Assembly (NCBI GenBank): GCA_017979445.1
Contig: CM030717.1
Location: forward strand, 21,997,288-22,061,287
Source of the DNA: Akebia trifoliata
Taxonomy: Eukaryota; Streptophyta; Magnoliopsida; Ranunculales; Lardizabalaceae
Length of the DNA: 64,000 bases
Direction: 5' to 3'
Shown here: piece after piece, positions 21,932 to 33,935 of the stretch
Layout of the letters: each line of letters begins with the position of its first letter
How positions within the stretch are numbered: position 1 is the stretch's first letter
The notes under the pieces: generated by a model
Told to the model about the DNA's origin: nothing
What the model saw: the letters and a program-made list of their open reading frames with translations, nothing else
The model's database searches: none
Made by a program: the position numbers and the translations under genes

Positions 21932-23093
21932 AAGGTAAAGATAGTAGTGATAAGTTTTTATTTAAAATTTATTGTTTTCATTTTTATTTTATTTTATTTC
22001 TTCTTTTAGTTTCTTTCTATAAGTTCAAGTGTTCTTGTGGTTTTAAGAGAGAAGAAAGAAGAAAAAACATTGAAAAAAAAAATCATTCCCGTTTGTCTTT
22101 TCACCCTAGACAACAGAACTTAAACTGACTGTAATTTTCTGCTCCGATCTCCGATTAACTATTATAGTATATTGATTTGGGGTATAACGAAATTTTCTAT
22201 AAAATGTGACAAAGTCAGCAAGATTTTGGTAAGTCAGATTCTATTTTTGAGTCCGTTTACTATCATTTCTGCTAACATTTCTATTTTACTCCTTGTAGGT
22301 GAACATTTTTTTCTTCTTCTTTTCTTTCAATTTCCTTTAATATTTAGTTAGGTTTATTTTTCTCTTTTAGAAACTCTTGTATAGGATTCCTTGTAATTTT
22401 TTTTAATTATCCAAGAAAGCTTGGATTGTAATAGACTAAGGAATGACAACGGTTGGACAATACCGTCACGACTGCTTAGGTTCACACACCAAATTTGGAG
22501 TTGGTGGCCTAAGTCGACTCAAACCGTCTTCACCCCGTCTAGCACTGGAAGTAATCTCGAAACACCCACGCCTGTCTATGCTAGTGGGTTACTCTTTATC
22601 TTTGTGTGTTATTTTTTCAATTTGCACACATGTGAAATAATTAATTAAGTAGTAAAGAGTACCTCTCTCCTAGGGATGGCATGATAAGATAAGGATTGGA
22701 AGTCATTACCAATTCCTTACTCTAATTAGGATAATCAACTCACTAGTCATCCAATCAAATTAAATAAAATCAATTAGACTTGACTATAGGGTCCACAAGC
22801 TCAATAGGAGAAATTTCGCTTCAAGTTGTGCCAATTGCGCTTCTTGGTCATCTTTTGTATCTAGTAAGATCTTGTCCTTTGAGGGGATAGATTTAGTCTA
22901 TTCAAGAAATGAATGTGATTTAAGAGTGTCCTTGCTTATGCATTGTGCACCACCTCCAATTTGGAAATCCGAATAATTCAAAATTAACTTCATAGAATCG
23001 AGTTGGAAGGCTAGTTGTGCTATTTCTACCCAGTTAAGAGCTGTCTAGCTTTAGGCAACCTATCTAGGTCCGATCTTTTCTTTTCGTGATTTT
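21932..23093 (+). other. Athila leader, containing an Ogre-leader-like segment (22823-22960)
   Basis: No gene is seen before gag. The segment 22823-22960 (ccaattgcgcttcttggtca ... gcattgtgcaccacctcc) aligns with 35813-35970 of Ogre-like element A and with the minus strand of 14071-14240. The sequence on either side does not align. The rest is AT-rich with no clear signal. Confidence 0.6.
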
Positions 23094-24905
23094 TTGATCG
23101 ATTGTGCGATTTGCATGCTTGGTAGACGTTCGCAGAACAATGTATTAGAACCATTTGATCTTGAGATCGAACGTACCCTTAGTAGAATACGCAAGATACC
23201 ATCAGTAGTTATGATGGATGATCGAGAACGAATTCTCAATGAGCTCTTCGTTCCAATTTCTGTATCTCCTCCTACATGCATTGTGTTACCGTTGAACAAT
23301 GCACCTCAGTTTGAAATTAGGGTTGCCACCATCAATATGCTTCCTAAGTTCCATAGTTTAGAGCGTGAACAACCTTACACCCACCTTAATCGATTCTTGA
23401 CTATATGTCAAATTTTTAGAAATCAGAATCTAGATGAGGAGAGTATCAAGCTTATTTTATTCCCGTTATCCCCGGAAGACCACGCAACTACGTGGTTGAA
23501 CTCCCTAACACCTAATTCCATAGCCACCTCGGATGTTCTATCCAATAAATTTATGGCCAAATTCTACTCCGTGGCCAAAACTGAGAAAATGAAGGACTCC
23601 ATTAAAAATTTTAGAGCTCGTCCTGATGATGAATTTTCCCAAACTTGGGAAAAATTCAATGATTTATTGGTCAAGTGCCCATACCATGGCATTGACAAAG
23701 TACAGTTGGTGCAAAGTTTTTATAGAGAATTAACAATGAATCAACGTACCTTAGTTGAGTCAATGCATAAGGGTCAGTTCATGAAACAGACTCCCAACCA
23801 AGCGTACGATTTCCTCGTAGAGTTAGTTGAGAGTGCTCAAAATTGGAGCACTAACCAGGAAGAGTTTAATAGAGACAATCTAGTTAGGAAGACATGCATG
23901 TATGAGATGAGGGCAGACCCTAATCTCAAAAATGTCATGTTTAATCTAGTGAGTGGGATGAACAATCTCACAAAGAAGTTAGATGCCTTTACCATCTCAA
24001 CATCCAAACCTTACCTAGACTCTCGTATAATTTCGTAAGTGACTGTAGAACCGAGTTTTTTGTGCGTCATATGCGACGGCAACGACCATTTGGTCGAATG
24101 TTGTCCCACCTTGCCCTCAAATCAAAGTTGAACAAGCAAATACGATTAATGACTATAGTACTTTTAGGAAGCCAACTCCGAACTCTTTTAGCTAAATGTA
24201 TCACCCAGATAATACGTTCCATCCTAATTTCTCGTACAGACAAAACAAATCTATTCAATCTAGTGGTTCATCAAGTTACAATAGGAGTTTTCCTAGGCAA
24301 TCTAGTTCTTCCACAAATCAAACCATTGTTCCTCAAGCCCCTTATCAACCCCAACAATCTACAGATTGAAGAGCCATCATACCAGATCCCATGATCAATT
24401 ACCGGTAGCCTGCCCAACAACAGTCGTCCTTAGAATCTATGATTGTCGAGTTGATGAGGCAGCAATAACAGTTCATCCAAACTTAACAGCAAACCCATCA
24501 AAATCAAACTCAGATTAACTAGGTCACTGCACAATCCATAGCTAAGATGGAAGTTCAGTTGGGGCAGTTAGCTTTCTCCTTAAGTGGGAGAGAGAAAGAT
24601 TAATTTTCTAGTCAGACTATCCCTAACCCTAGAGGTCAACCTTTGATTCCAAACGAATCGAAAGGTCGATACGAAGTAGGAAGCCATTCTGAAGTTCTAC
24701 AAGACTCAGTCTAGGCTATCCATACCTTGTGTTCGGGAAAGAAGGTGGACAACAAGGTCCAACCTATTGACAAGGGAGAAAAAGTCCTAGAGAAGGACAA
24801 AGTTCAAAAAGAAGTAATAGAATCTCCAAAAGAGAGGGAGAAAGATTTGGTAAATCTTCCTATCATTTTGCCAATTTCAAAAGTTCCATTTTCCCATTTA
24901 CCTTA
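23094..24905 (+). pseudogene. gag: gag of the Athila-type element
   Basis: It begins near the Athila FDLEIERTLSRIRK motif. The gag domain covers LPKFHSLEREQPYTHLNRFL, HATTWLNSLTPNSIAT, FSQTWEKFNDLLVKCPYHGI and FMKQTPNQAYDFLVEL (23094-24038). After a TAA at 24036-24038 the same frame gives a zinc knuckle CVICDGNDHLVECC (24063-24104), C-x2-C-x4-H-x4-C. The Gln-rich C-terminal part, with MEVQLGQLAFSLSGRE near 24547, is scattered over frames with many stops. Gag would coat the particle and bind RNA. Confidence 0.85.
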
Positions 24906-24958
24906 GAGACTCTAAAAAAGATAAGCAGTTTGAGGGTGTCTTAGAAGTCTTCCAAAAT

Positions 24959-25600
24959 GTGCATATCAATATCCCATTCCTAGATGCCATTAAGCAGATA
25001 CCTTCTTATGCAAAATTCTTAAAGGATTTGACCACAACTAAAAGGAAAACACCGTTTTCTCAAGAAGTCATCATGGCAGCCCAAGCTTCGTCACTCATCC
25101 AACAAACGATTGCACCAAAATTGAAAGATCCTGGATGTTCGACAATTTTCATTCATATTGGAAGTCAAGTGGTCAAAAAATATTTCTTAAACTTAGGGGC
25201 CAGTGTGAACCTTTTACCATATTCGGTTTATAATCAATTAGGTTTAGGGGTTTTGAAACCCACCGATATCATGTTGAGTTTAGCTGATAGGTCCATAAAA
25301 ATTCCAAAAGGTATAGTTGAGGACGTGATAGTTAAAATCAAAGATTTATATTTCCCTGTTGACTTTGTTTTCTTAGACACAGAGCCAATCATCAATTCGA
25401 ACAATCATATTCTTATCATCTTAGGACGTCCATTCTTAGCCACGTCTGACGCAGTCATTCGTTATAGAAATGGGATTATGACTTTGGCATTTGGGGATAT
25501 GAAAGTAAAACTGAACGTCTTCCACAATTTTCAAGGAATTGATGTAGATGATGGTATGGAGGAAGTGAACATGATAGACAAGCTAGGCAATCAAATGTAG
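24959..25600 (+). pseudogene. aspartic protease region of the Athila-type element, catalytic Asp lost
   Basis: There are 213 open codons with the Athila pre-protease part HINIPFLDAIKQIPSYAKFL. The active-site strand is FLNLGASVNLLPYSVYNQLG, where the family has LDLGAS; the codon is AAC at 25190-25192. The domain continues with LADRSIKIPKGIVEDV, FPVDFVFLDT and ILGRPFLATSDAVI. The Asp-to-Asn change would abolish activity. Open length and conservation otherwise suggest moderate age. Confidence 0.9.
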
Positions 25601-25636
25601 CAAGAGTTAGGGTACTCTGATCCCTTAAAGAAATGT

Positions 25637-27386
25637 TTGGCTCACTTTGGCCTTGATTTGGATGTAGATGAGTCTATAAGCGAAGTCAATGCTTTGGTTG
25701 AATCCGTTCTACTTTTAGATTCTATGCGATGGCAAGCAAAAGCTGAAAGTCTTCCTGTATACACATCCAGTCTTGTTCCTTCCCATGTTGAGCCTCCAAA
25801 ATTAGAACTCAAGTCGCTTCCAGAGACCTTGAGATATGCATTTTTTTGCAAGAATCAAACCTTGCCCGTGATCATTTCCTCTCACCTCAATGAAGTTCAA
25901 GAGGAAAAATTGCTTAAGAGAACATCAAGAAGCTATTGGTTGGAGCATAGCTGACATCAAGGGAATTAGTCCCTTTGTGGTGATGCACCATATTCGTTTA
26001 GAGGATTTCTCTAAGCCTTTTTTAGAACCTCAGAGACGGTTAAATCCTGTCATGAAAGACGTGGTTCGGATGGAAGTGATGAAATTGCTAGATGCGGGTA
26101 TTATCTATCATATCTCTGACAATCGTTGGGTGAGCCCTATACAAGTAGTTCCTAAGAAATCTGGTATCACTGTGGTAGTGAACCAAGACAACGAATTAAT
26201 TCCCACTTGAATCCAAAATGGATGGAGAATGTGTATCGATTATAGGAAACTCAACTCGATGACTCCTAATAATCATTTTCCTTTACCTTCTATTGATCAA
26301 ATGTTAGAGTGTCTAACAGGACATTCTTATTATTACTTCTTAGATGGTTATTCCGGGTATAACTAGATACCTGTTGCTCCAATCGATCAAGAGAAAATAA
26401 CTTTCACCTGTCCCTTTAAAACTTTTGCATATCATCGCATGCCTTTTGGATTGTGCAATGTACCTGTTACTTTTCAACGGTGTATGATGAGTATATTTTT
26501 CAACATGCTAGAAAGATATCTCGAAGTGTTCATGAACGATTTTTTAATTTTCGGATCAAGTTTTGAGGATTGTCTTCATCACTTGACTTTGGTTCTTGTA
26601 CGTTGCAAAGAGGTCAATCTAGTCCTCAATTGGGAAAAATACCATTTCATGGTAACATCGGGGATTGTGCTAAGACACATTGTTTTTGCTAAGGGGATTG
26701 AGGTAGATAAGGCGAAGGTAGGTTTAATCAAAAAATTACTACCTCATAGAACGGTCGAAGAAATTAGGTCATTCATAAGCCATGCGGGTTTCTATCATAG
26801 GTTCATTAAAGATTTCAGAAAAATCTCGAAGCCTTTATGTGAGCTATTGGGAAATGATGTTCCTTTCGACTTTTCAGAGTCATGTCTCTCTACATTCAAT
26901 AAGTTCAAGTTCGAGTTAACCTCGGCACCCATTATTCAACTTTCAAATTGGAGCATTCCATTTGAAGTTATGTACGACGCTTCATATTATGCAATAGGCG
27001 CTGTTTTGGGTCAACGAATCGAAAAATAACCTCATGTTATCCAATATGCTAGTAAAACCCTTAACGATGCTCAGCTTAATTACTCTACAACAGATAAGGA
27101 AATGCTAATAGTTGTCTATGCCGTTGAAAAATTCTGCCCATACCTCATAGGATCTAAAATCGTGATCTACACAGACCACGCAGCATTGAAGTACCTTCTA
27201 TCAAAGAAAGATGTTAAAGTAAGGTTAATCCGTTGGATTCTACTTCTACAAGACTTTGATCTTGAGATCCAAGAAAAAAAGGGGACTTAAAATGTTATAG
27301 GTGATCACTTGTCTAGGATAGTTAACAAGCCATCCGAGGAGTCCTTACCCATCTCTGAGTCCTTTTTCGATGAGCAACTTATGTAA
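25637..27386 (+). pseudogene. pol: RT and RNase H of the Athila-type element, RT active site FMNDF
   Basis: The pre-RT segment (PPKLELKSLPETLRYAF) shifts frame near 25900. RT then runs AIGWSIADIKGISPFVVMHH, LLDAGIIYHISDNRWVSPIQ, TGA (26208-26210), CIDYRKLN, DGYSGYN, TAG and MPFGLCNVPVTFQRCMM. The catalytic motif reads FMNDF, not FMDDF (AAC at 26535-26537). RNase H keeps YDASYYAIGAVLG, the Glu in [24 protein letters not shown] and GDHLSR, with stops at 27027 and 27288. Both enzymes would act in reverse transcription; RT is inactivated. Confidence 0.9.
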
Positions 27387-28620
27387 ATCTCTCAAGCCAA
27401 CGTTTTATGGTATGTAGACATCTTCTGTCGAAAATAAAATGGTATTTCTAGGATGAGCCATACTTATTTAAGTATTGTCCCGATCAAATCATTAAACGTT
27501 GTATTCTAACCTATGAGCAAGTCAATATCCTAGAGTTTTGCCATAATCATGTCTGCGGAGGGTACTTCAGTGGTAAGAAGACCGCTATGAAAATCTTACA
27601 ATGCGATTTTTTCTAGCCTAGTATTTTTTGTGATGCCCATGAGTTTAACAAATCTTGTGATAGATGTCAGAGATTAGGAAAAATCTCTAAGAGAAATGAA
27701 ATGTTTCAAAATCCTATCTTGATCATCGAAATTTTTGACGTGTGGGATATAGACTTTATGGGCTATCTTTCAGGGTTACCAATACATCCTAGTTGCCGTT
27801 GACTATGTGTCCAAATGGGTCGAAGCTGTGGCATGTAGAACTAACGGTCACAAGGTTGTGATAAAATTCATCAAGGAGACGATTTTTTCAAAAGTTGGTA
27901 CTCCGCGAGCTATCATAAGTGATGGTGACTCGCATTTTTGTAACAAGATCTTTGCTGCGTTGATGAATAAATACCTCATAACGCATAAGATTGCCACACC
28001 TTACCACCCAAAAATAAGTGGGCAAGTGGAGATTTCTAACAGGGAAATAAAGACTATCTTAGAAAAATAGTCAATCCTTCAAGAAAATATTGGTCTTTGA
28101 GATTGAGTGATTCACTCTAGGCCTATAAGACTGCATTCAAGACATCTATAGGGATGTCTCCCTACCGTTTAGTTTTTGACAAGGCCTGTCATCTCCTTAT
28201 AGAACTTGAGCATCGTGCATATTGGACGATCAAGCGCCTCAACTTTGATTTTGATAAATCCGGTGAGAAGCGAAAGTTACAAGTAGACGAGTTATAAGAG
28301 ATTAGAAATGACTCGTATAATTGTGCTAAAAGGTACAAAGAGAGTTTCAAATTCTTTCACGATAGGCACATTCTAAGGAGGAATTTCATTCCTAATCAAA
28401 GAGTTTTGTTGTATAATAACAGACTCCACCTTTTTCCAGGAAAACTTATGTCTCGATGGACTGGCCCATATATTATTCAAACAGTCTACCCCCATAGTGC
28501 TGTTGAAGTCCTTAATCCTAAGGACGGATCCACTTTCAAAGTGAAGGGCCAACGTCCCAAACCTTTTATTGAGTATGTTCCGCAGGAGGAAGTTCTTCTC
28601 CTCGATGACCCCGTCTATTA
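27387..28620 (+). pseudogene. integrase of the Athila-type element
   Basis: The zinc domain reads CHNHVCGGYFSGKKTAMKIL ... SCDRCQRLG. The second His of HHCC is Tyr (GGYF for GGHF). Core: first Asp in VWDIDFMG, frameshift, [20 protein letters not shown], second Asp in IISDGDSHF and Glu in [13 protein letters not shown]. After a stop at 28068-28070 and shifts the C-terminal part follows (FPGKLMSRWTGPYIIQTVYP, DGSTFKVKGQRPKPFI). The rest of the Athila 3' region follows directly. Confidence 0.85.
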
Positions 28621-28826
28621 AAATTAACTATGTTTTCATCTGGCTAAAGATGTTAAACTTAATGCTACTGGGAGGCAACCAATGCGTTTCAGGGGACATT
28701 GTGTTAAATATCAACAGGACTATAGGGTCTTTTTTAGGTGATATTTAACCCACTTCATTTCATTTTGTCAATTTCAATTTTACCTTTGCATGTATATATT
28801 GAAATATTGAGGACAATATAATGATT

Positions 28827-28839
28827 AAGTTTGAGGGTG
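28827..28839 (+). other. internal polypurine-like motif after the Athila integrase
   Basis: AAGTTTGAGGGTG, preceded by attgaggacaatataatg, resembles the PPT at 32868-32880 but lies about 1.1 kb before the 3' LTR once the inserted solo LTR is subtracted. The inverted copy at 19140-19830 has the unmutated form TAAGTTTGGGGGTG. Confidence 0.55.
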
Positions 28840-29583
28840 TATGGGTTGGATTTCCATTTATTATTTTATTCTTTTATTCAAAAAATAAAATAAAATTTTA
28901 ATTGGCGACTTTATTGTATTTTGCTCAAAATCTTAGCTTATATCTTAAAGCACTTAGTTAAAAATATTTAATAAGTCTTTCATTGGAAGTTATGATCTGG
29001 AGTCCCCATTTGTGTTTCTCTTAGGTAAAAGTTAGAGCAAAGTTATCTTTTGATTTATAGTCACTTCTAATAAGGTTACCAGGAGTTTAGATTGTATTAA
29101 GAGAGGTTGTTACCTTCTTCCTACCTAGAATTTAAGGAAAAATTGGGTTTGATGAACTTTGACTCTTTTGTTCAATTGGTTGGCTGATTAAAAGAAAAAC
29201 AGAATTGGGTTGTATACATGTTGTACAACAACATTGAATTAGACTAGGTACCTTGAAAAGGACTACTTTTCTTAGAAAAAGAGTGAAGAAGTAATAGAAT
29301 AAAAGAGACCCCTCAAAAAAAAATCAAAGATCGAAAAGTTTATGTAAAATTTCACTAGGGTGAAAGCGATCAAGTGTAAAAATGTGAGTATACTGGAATA
29401 TCATAGATAAAGCACCTTAGAGGTATTAAAGTGAATGTCCACACTTCTCACCACATCAGACAGGATGCTAAGTTTAGAATTAAACCCTAAGTTACTCTAG
29501 TTATTATTGAGTAGTTAGAAGGTTGAAACTCATTCCAGGAAATCTAATCTCTTAAATATCTGAGTTAGAACTACTATCGCTCA
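28840..29583 (+). other. Athila 3' internal region, first part
   Basis: Some autonomous Athila relatives carry an env-like frame here, but no open frame survives and none is recognised. It matches 19140-19830 on the opposite strand. It ends at the target-site copy GCTCA (29579-29583) of the inserted solo LTR. Confidence 0.6.
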
Positions 29584-32559
29584 TGTGGCGCCCCGCCAAA
29601 CGCTAACACAAATCTCCATGTCAGATCTCGAGGTACTAGGTGGCACCTCGAAATTTTGGCATAGTCTCCTCTGTTTATGTTAACATTCCAAGGCGTTCAA
29701 CCTGTACCTGATAAACGACACACAATCCTGCATATAAACAAACAAAATATAGTACTAGCGGAAGCCTATATACGTCTAACAACGTACGATAGAACAAAGC
29801 GCAGAAGAAGAAATTATAATATTGGATTATATAAAAAAATTTTGATTTAACAAAAGTCTTAACGCTTAAAATAAAATCTATAATACTTTTGGACAAATCG
29901 ATATCACTAGGGGGTATAACCCCAATACTCACCAAGTGACGGACTCTGGCTGTCTACCTGACCCACCAGATGATTCTTACTCGTTTTCTACACTTGTTTC
30001 GCCAAGCTTCAGATCTGAAACTAAAAAAATGGAGAAGGAAAGGGTGAGTAACAATGGTTACCTAGTAAGGAAGAATACAATTTCTGTCAATAACCTATTC
30101 TAACATGAACGAATAAGCATACTAAATCAATTTAAAATATGTAAAATTTTACAAAAGAACTACAATTAACTGGTACATATAGCCAGGGATGAGCAACTAA
30201 ACATTTTAAAACTCAAATTACATCGATCATCATTACTCACTATAACATTCTTTTTTTATACAAATCTAATTGATCAAATGGAAACATTAAACATGTATTT
30301 CATTTTATATATCAAAATAAGACAACAGATACATAATACACAATGGTGGAGTACTGGAATTAGAGTGTTGGGATTCACGATTGGATCGCTCCCAGTCGGG
30401 ACATGATGTTACCATTCTTCTCTGGCTTTTAGTTCCTGATTTTGTGGCTGGTCGCTGCATTTACCACGTTTGGTTGACCATTTATCCGGCTTAGACTGGT
30501 CGTTTGATGTGACCGTAAGCAATGGGTCTCTTTTCAATGTGTCAGAACGTTCGACTACTATAGATTGTTAGCGATCACTGACTAATCATCTTCGTCTATG
30601 CCTATCAGGCGTACATGTGATTCTCAAATATACAAACCATTCGTATACGACCACCTTTACATTACAAGTTCACTAGTAAAGATAGAGAGGAATAAGTCCG
30701 GATTCCAGTTGTGACTCCACTCTCATACGCGTCCCATACCACGTATGAGCTTGGTGGTCTCTACCGTACATCCCAGGATAGCATATCACTCCGGATGATA
30801 TAACGCACTATCCCTTCAGGCATTCACAGACTCTTTAACAGTTCACAAAATAACTATATATATAAAGAGAAATTAACAATATAAGATTGAGAATGATATC
30901 CAGTTTCCTACCATGCAAGTATAACTAATCGGTCTAAAATAAATAACAGAACAGAAAAGTAAACAGCGCCTCGCGCTAACAGAAAGTAAATAAACATGCA
31001 ACCAATAACATTATTCCTAGATATCCGTTCACCAACCTACACAAAACACAACAACGTAAAATGCAGACATCACCCCTCGGGTGTGACTCTGACATTTTAC
31101 CGTTTCATACCCTTTTTCCTTTTTTTCAAATTTTACAATTTTCAATCTCTTCAATAAAATATTCATTTTCTGATATTCATCAACTCAATATAAGTTCATT
31201 GAATATTAAATCACATTTTCCAACTATAGAATTTATTTTTATCAATAATATTGAAAAAGAATACAAATTTTATATCAAAACGAGATCCGAGCGGTGCACA
31301 AGATCCAATTGATGGAAATAACCCGTCAAAATACTCTACCCACGTATAATTTGTTAAAAATACAATTAAACATATCAAACATGAAATTTCTAGCGTGAAT
31401 TTTTAAATAACAAAAGAATTTTATATTTTGGAAATACATCAAAAAAATTTCGATAAAATCCTAAATGCAATTTTCACAATCTACGATTACTAATAGAAAT
31501 TGAGAGTTCCTTACAATCTATATACGAAAGAATTGAAACACGTGCGTGAAAATCGAGGCAAATGACATGAAAATTGAGGTAACTCGTACTTCGAGATGGC
31601 TGATTTTCGAAACTGGCCTGGTGGTTTCGAAGATCTCGATGTTGTTGTCATTTCTCCCTTCTGCGACGGAGGACGATTTGACCCCAAAACGGATGAAATT
31701 CGAGGTCGAAATCCCTGTATATACGTACGACTTATTTTTGACGATATGGGGTGAAGAATAAGAGAAAACGAAAGGAATTTGGATGGATTTTGTAAATGTC
31801 GAGGCTACGGACGTTTCTCCCTTCTACGTCGGTCGTTGACGGCGAGCCGTTTGCGAAGGATCTGAGGTAGAAGTTAAAAATAAAAAAATAAAATAAAATA
31901 AAATAAAATAAAAATATCGACTATTGGATGGTTTGGAGAACACGAAATAATAAAAAAAATTAAAATTTTATTTATATAAAATTTGAGACAAAATCGGTAT
32001 TTTGCCTATTGTTTTGATCGACGATAATATAATCGTCAAGAGTCTAAAAATGACGAATGAATACTCTATTTTGCCTAATTTTTTATTCCGAATCTAATGA
32101 TATGGTCAATTTCTATAAATTTTATCTCTAAAGAAAATTTACATTGTTGGCCTGAGGTGACCCTTAAAATTGATGTCGTTTTCGTTTTTGACGATAATTC
32201 GACTTTTTAATCTCTAAAAATGACAATTAAATAGTTCATGTTCAATAATTTTCGTTACGAATCCAATGGTATAATTGAATCTTAATAATTCTTACTCTAG
32301 CAAAAAGTCATTATTTTAGCCTGGTCCGACTCGGTAATCGAGGATTTTACAACTTTTATATTCGAACTCGCATTTGAGTGTGCTTACAGGCTAAATTATG
32401 TTTTTTTATCATTTTGAATCTAATGGTGAGGTCAGATTCCATTAAAAATGATTAGAAACATCCTAAAGTTTTACCCCTAAGTCCTACTTTTAAGATTTTC
32501 TTAAAATTTCACTATTTATTTTTTCCTCGAGATATGAATTGAAAACTCGGGGTTTTACA
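29584..32559 (-). repeat. solo LTR (2976 bp), Tekay/Del-like, with perfect 5-bp duplication
   Basis: The + strand starts TGTGGCGCCCCGCC and ends ctcggggttttaca. GCTCA flanks it on both sides (29579-29583 and 32560-32564). No internal retrotransposon domain lies between, so it is a solo LTR left by recombination. Its right end resembles 46483-46567 beside the Tekay-like element, which suggests sense is the minus strand (TGTAAAACCCCGAG start). An (AAAAT)n run is at 31876-31915. Short open frames inside are not convincing genes. Confidence 0.85.
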
Positions 32560-32564
32560 GCTCA

Positions 32565-32880
32565 AAGGTCAATTTAAGTCTAAATTTTTACGTAGAGAAA
32601 TAAGGGTTGGGACTCTATACCAAGCAGTACTTCCAATTGATTGACAAAATCAAAAAAGACTTGTGCTTTTCAATATAAGTTTTGATTTTGACTATTTTTT
32701 ACTTCAAAGTTATTTTCAATTTTGTGGGTATATTTTCTACAAACCCTTACAAGTCAAAATTTTCTACTAGGGATAACCTAGAGGTTCAAGAGCTTGCTGT
32801 ATTCGCTAAATGCAATCGAGGAACTTGCGAAAGTGGCAGTTTTATTTTTTAGGGACTAGAAAAAAGTAAGTTTGGGGGTG
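32565..32880 (+). other. Athila 3' internal region, last part, ending in the polypurine tract
   Basis: Sequence resumes after the second GCTCA copy and ends aagtttgggggtg (32868-32880) immediately before the 3' LTR, the standard Athila PPT. No open frame is seen. Confidence 0.8.
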
Positions 32881-33930
32881 TGATGAGTATCTCGAAACAC
32901 TCAATTATACATACATTTTCTGGACATTTATCGTAATTTTTGTCACTATTTATCTGTATTAAGGTAATAATCATAATAAGCCTCAAAACACCATGTTGCA
33001 TGTTAATTAGGCTTAATTATATATAAATAAATTCATTTACTAGATAAATCTAATTACGTGTGTTTTTTGTGCAGAAAATGAACATTTTGAAATCAAAATC
33101 TCAAGGCAAAAGCATTTGGGCTCACTTTAAAATGCCCTAATCCTTAACTCATGTTTTCTTCTTTTGTCTTTTTGTGCAAAGAAAAGTGGAGGCTACTTTT
33201 AGACTCTTCTACACATATTTTTCTCTATAAATAGAGTCTCAATCTTTAGAGAAAGGGCCCCCTCTTGGTTCTCTTATCCAAGACTCCTTTAATCTAAGCC
33301 TCTTAGCCGATTCTCTTATTTTTTGTATTTTTATCTTCTAATTATTTTCTTTTGGCTAAATAGTCTTGTAAGAAATAGAAGTAATAGTCTTTTATTTAAA
33401 ATGCTTATGAGTTCTCTTTAAGATTTCTTGCACCTTTTATTCTTTATATAGATACTTTATGCTTAGATTAGATCAAGATAAAATATGCTTAAACTAGATG
33501 ATTGATAGTAGGAAGTTTTCGAAGAATTCTACTTTGTTTATGTTCCCTCTTTTGATTTCATTTCAAAACTTTCTGATCTAAGGAGCTAATACCAAGGCCT
33601 TGCAATTGAGTTATAAAAAAGTTAGAGACTAGGAATTGCTCATCAACATGTTCTAGGTAGATACACCTCCAATGGTGCTTTAATTTTATAAGTTTACTTG
33701 CTTTTAACATCATTTACTTTAGTTCATTTTCTAGTAATTTTACAACTTCTTATAAGTTCAACAATATAGAGAAAAACAGTTTTAATTTCTTTTAATTAAT
33801 TTGAATTTTATCCTCTTAGCTTAACTCTATTCCTCCTTTCTCTTGGGTTCAATCCCCTACTTGCCCCACAAGTAAGGTAAAAGTAAGATTAATATTAACT
33901 CCGATGAGAAGAACAACGATAGTCTCATAA
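32881..33930 (+). repeat. 3' LTR of the Athila-type element
   Basis: It starts tgatgagtatctcgaaacac. It lacks about 150 bp present in the 5' LTR (junction near 33385). It retains TATAAATA at 33226-33233. It ends tctcataa, followed by TTAAG, the second target-site copy. Confidence 0.9.
33226..33233 (+). promoter_or_regulatory. TATA box in the Athila 3' LTR
   Basis: TATAAATA inside ctctataaatagag. The equivalent in the 5' LTR reads tattaata, so the 3' copy keeps the better box. Confidence 0.55.
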
Positions 33931-33935
33931 TTAAG

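Larger units (their letters stand above)
20711..33930 (+). mobile_element. Athila-type Ty3/gypsy element with both LTRs
   Basis: Two LTRs (20711-21907 and 32881-33930), a TGGCGCC primer site, gag, protease, RT, RNase H and integrase lie in order on the + strand. A polypurine tract is at 32868-32880. Gag motifs, the LGASVNLLPYSVYNQLGLG protease and RT wording are those of Athila. All genes are broken. A solo LTR of another family is inserted at 29584. It lies inside the leader of Ogre-like element A. Confidence 0.9.

Noticed and set aside
23094..23299. Minus-strand and alternative-frame open stretches over gag and pol
   Set aside because: They overlap recognised domains in other frames and carry no motif.
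28840..32880. env-like gene in the Athila 3' region
   Set aside because: Athila relatives may have one here, but after removing the inserted LTR no open frame of useful length remains.
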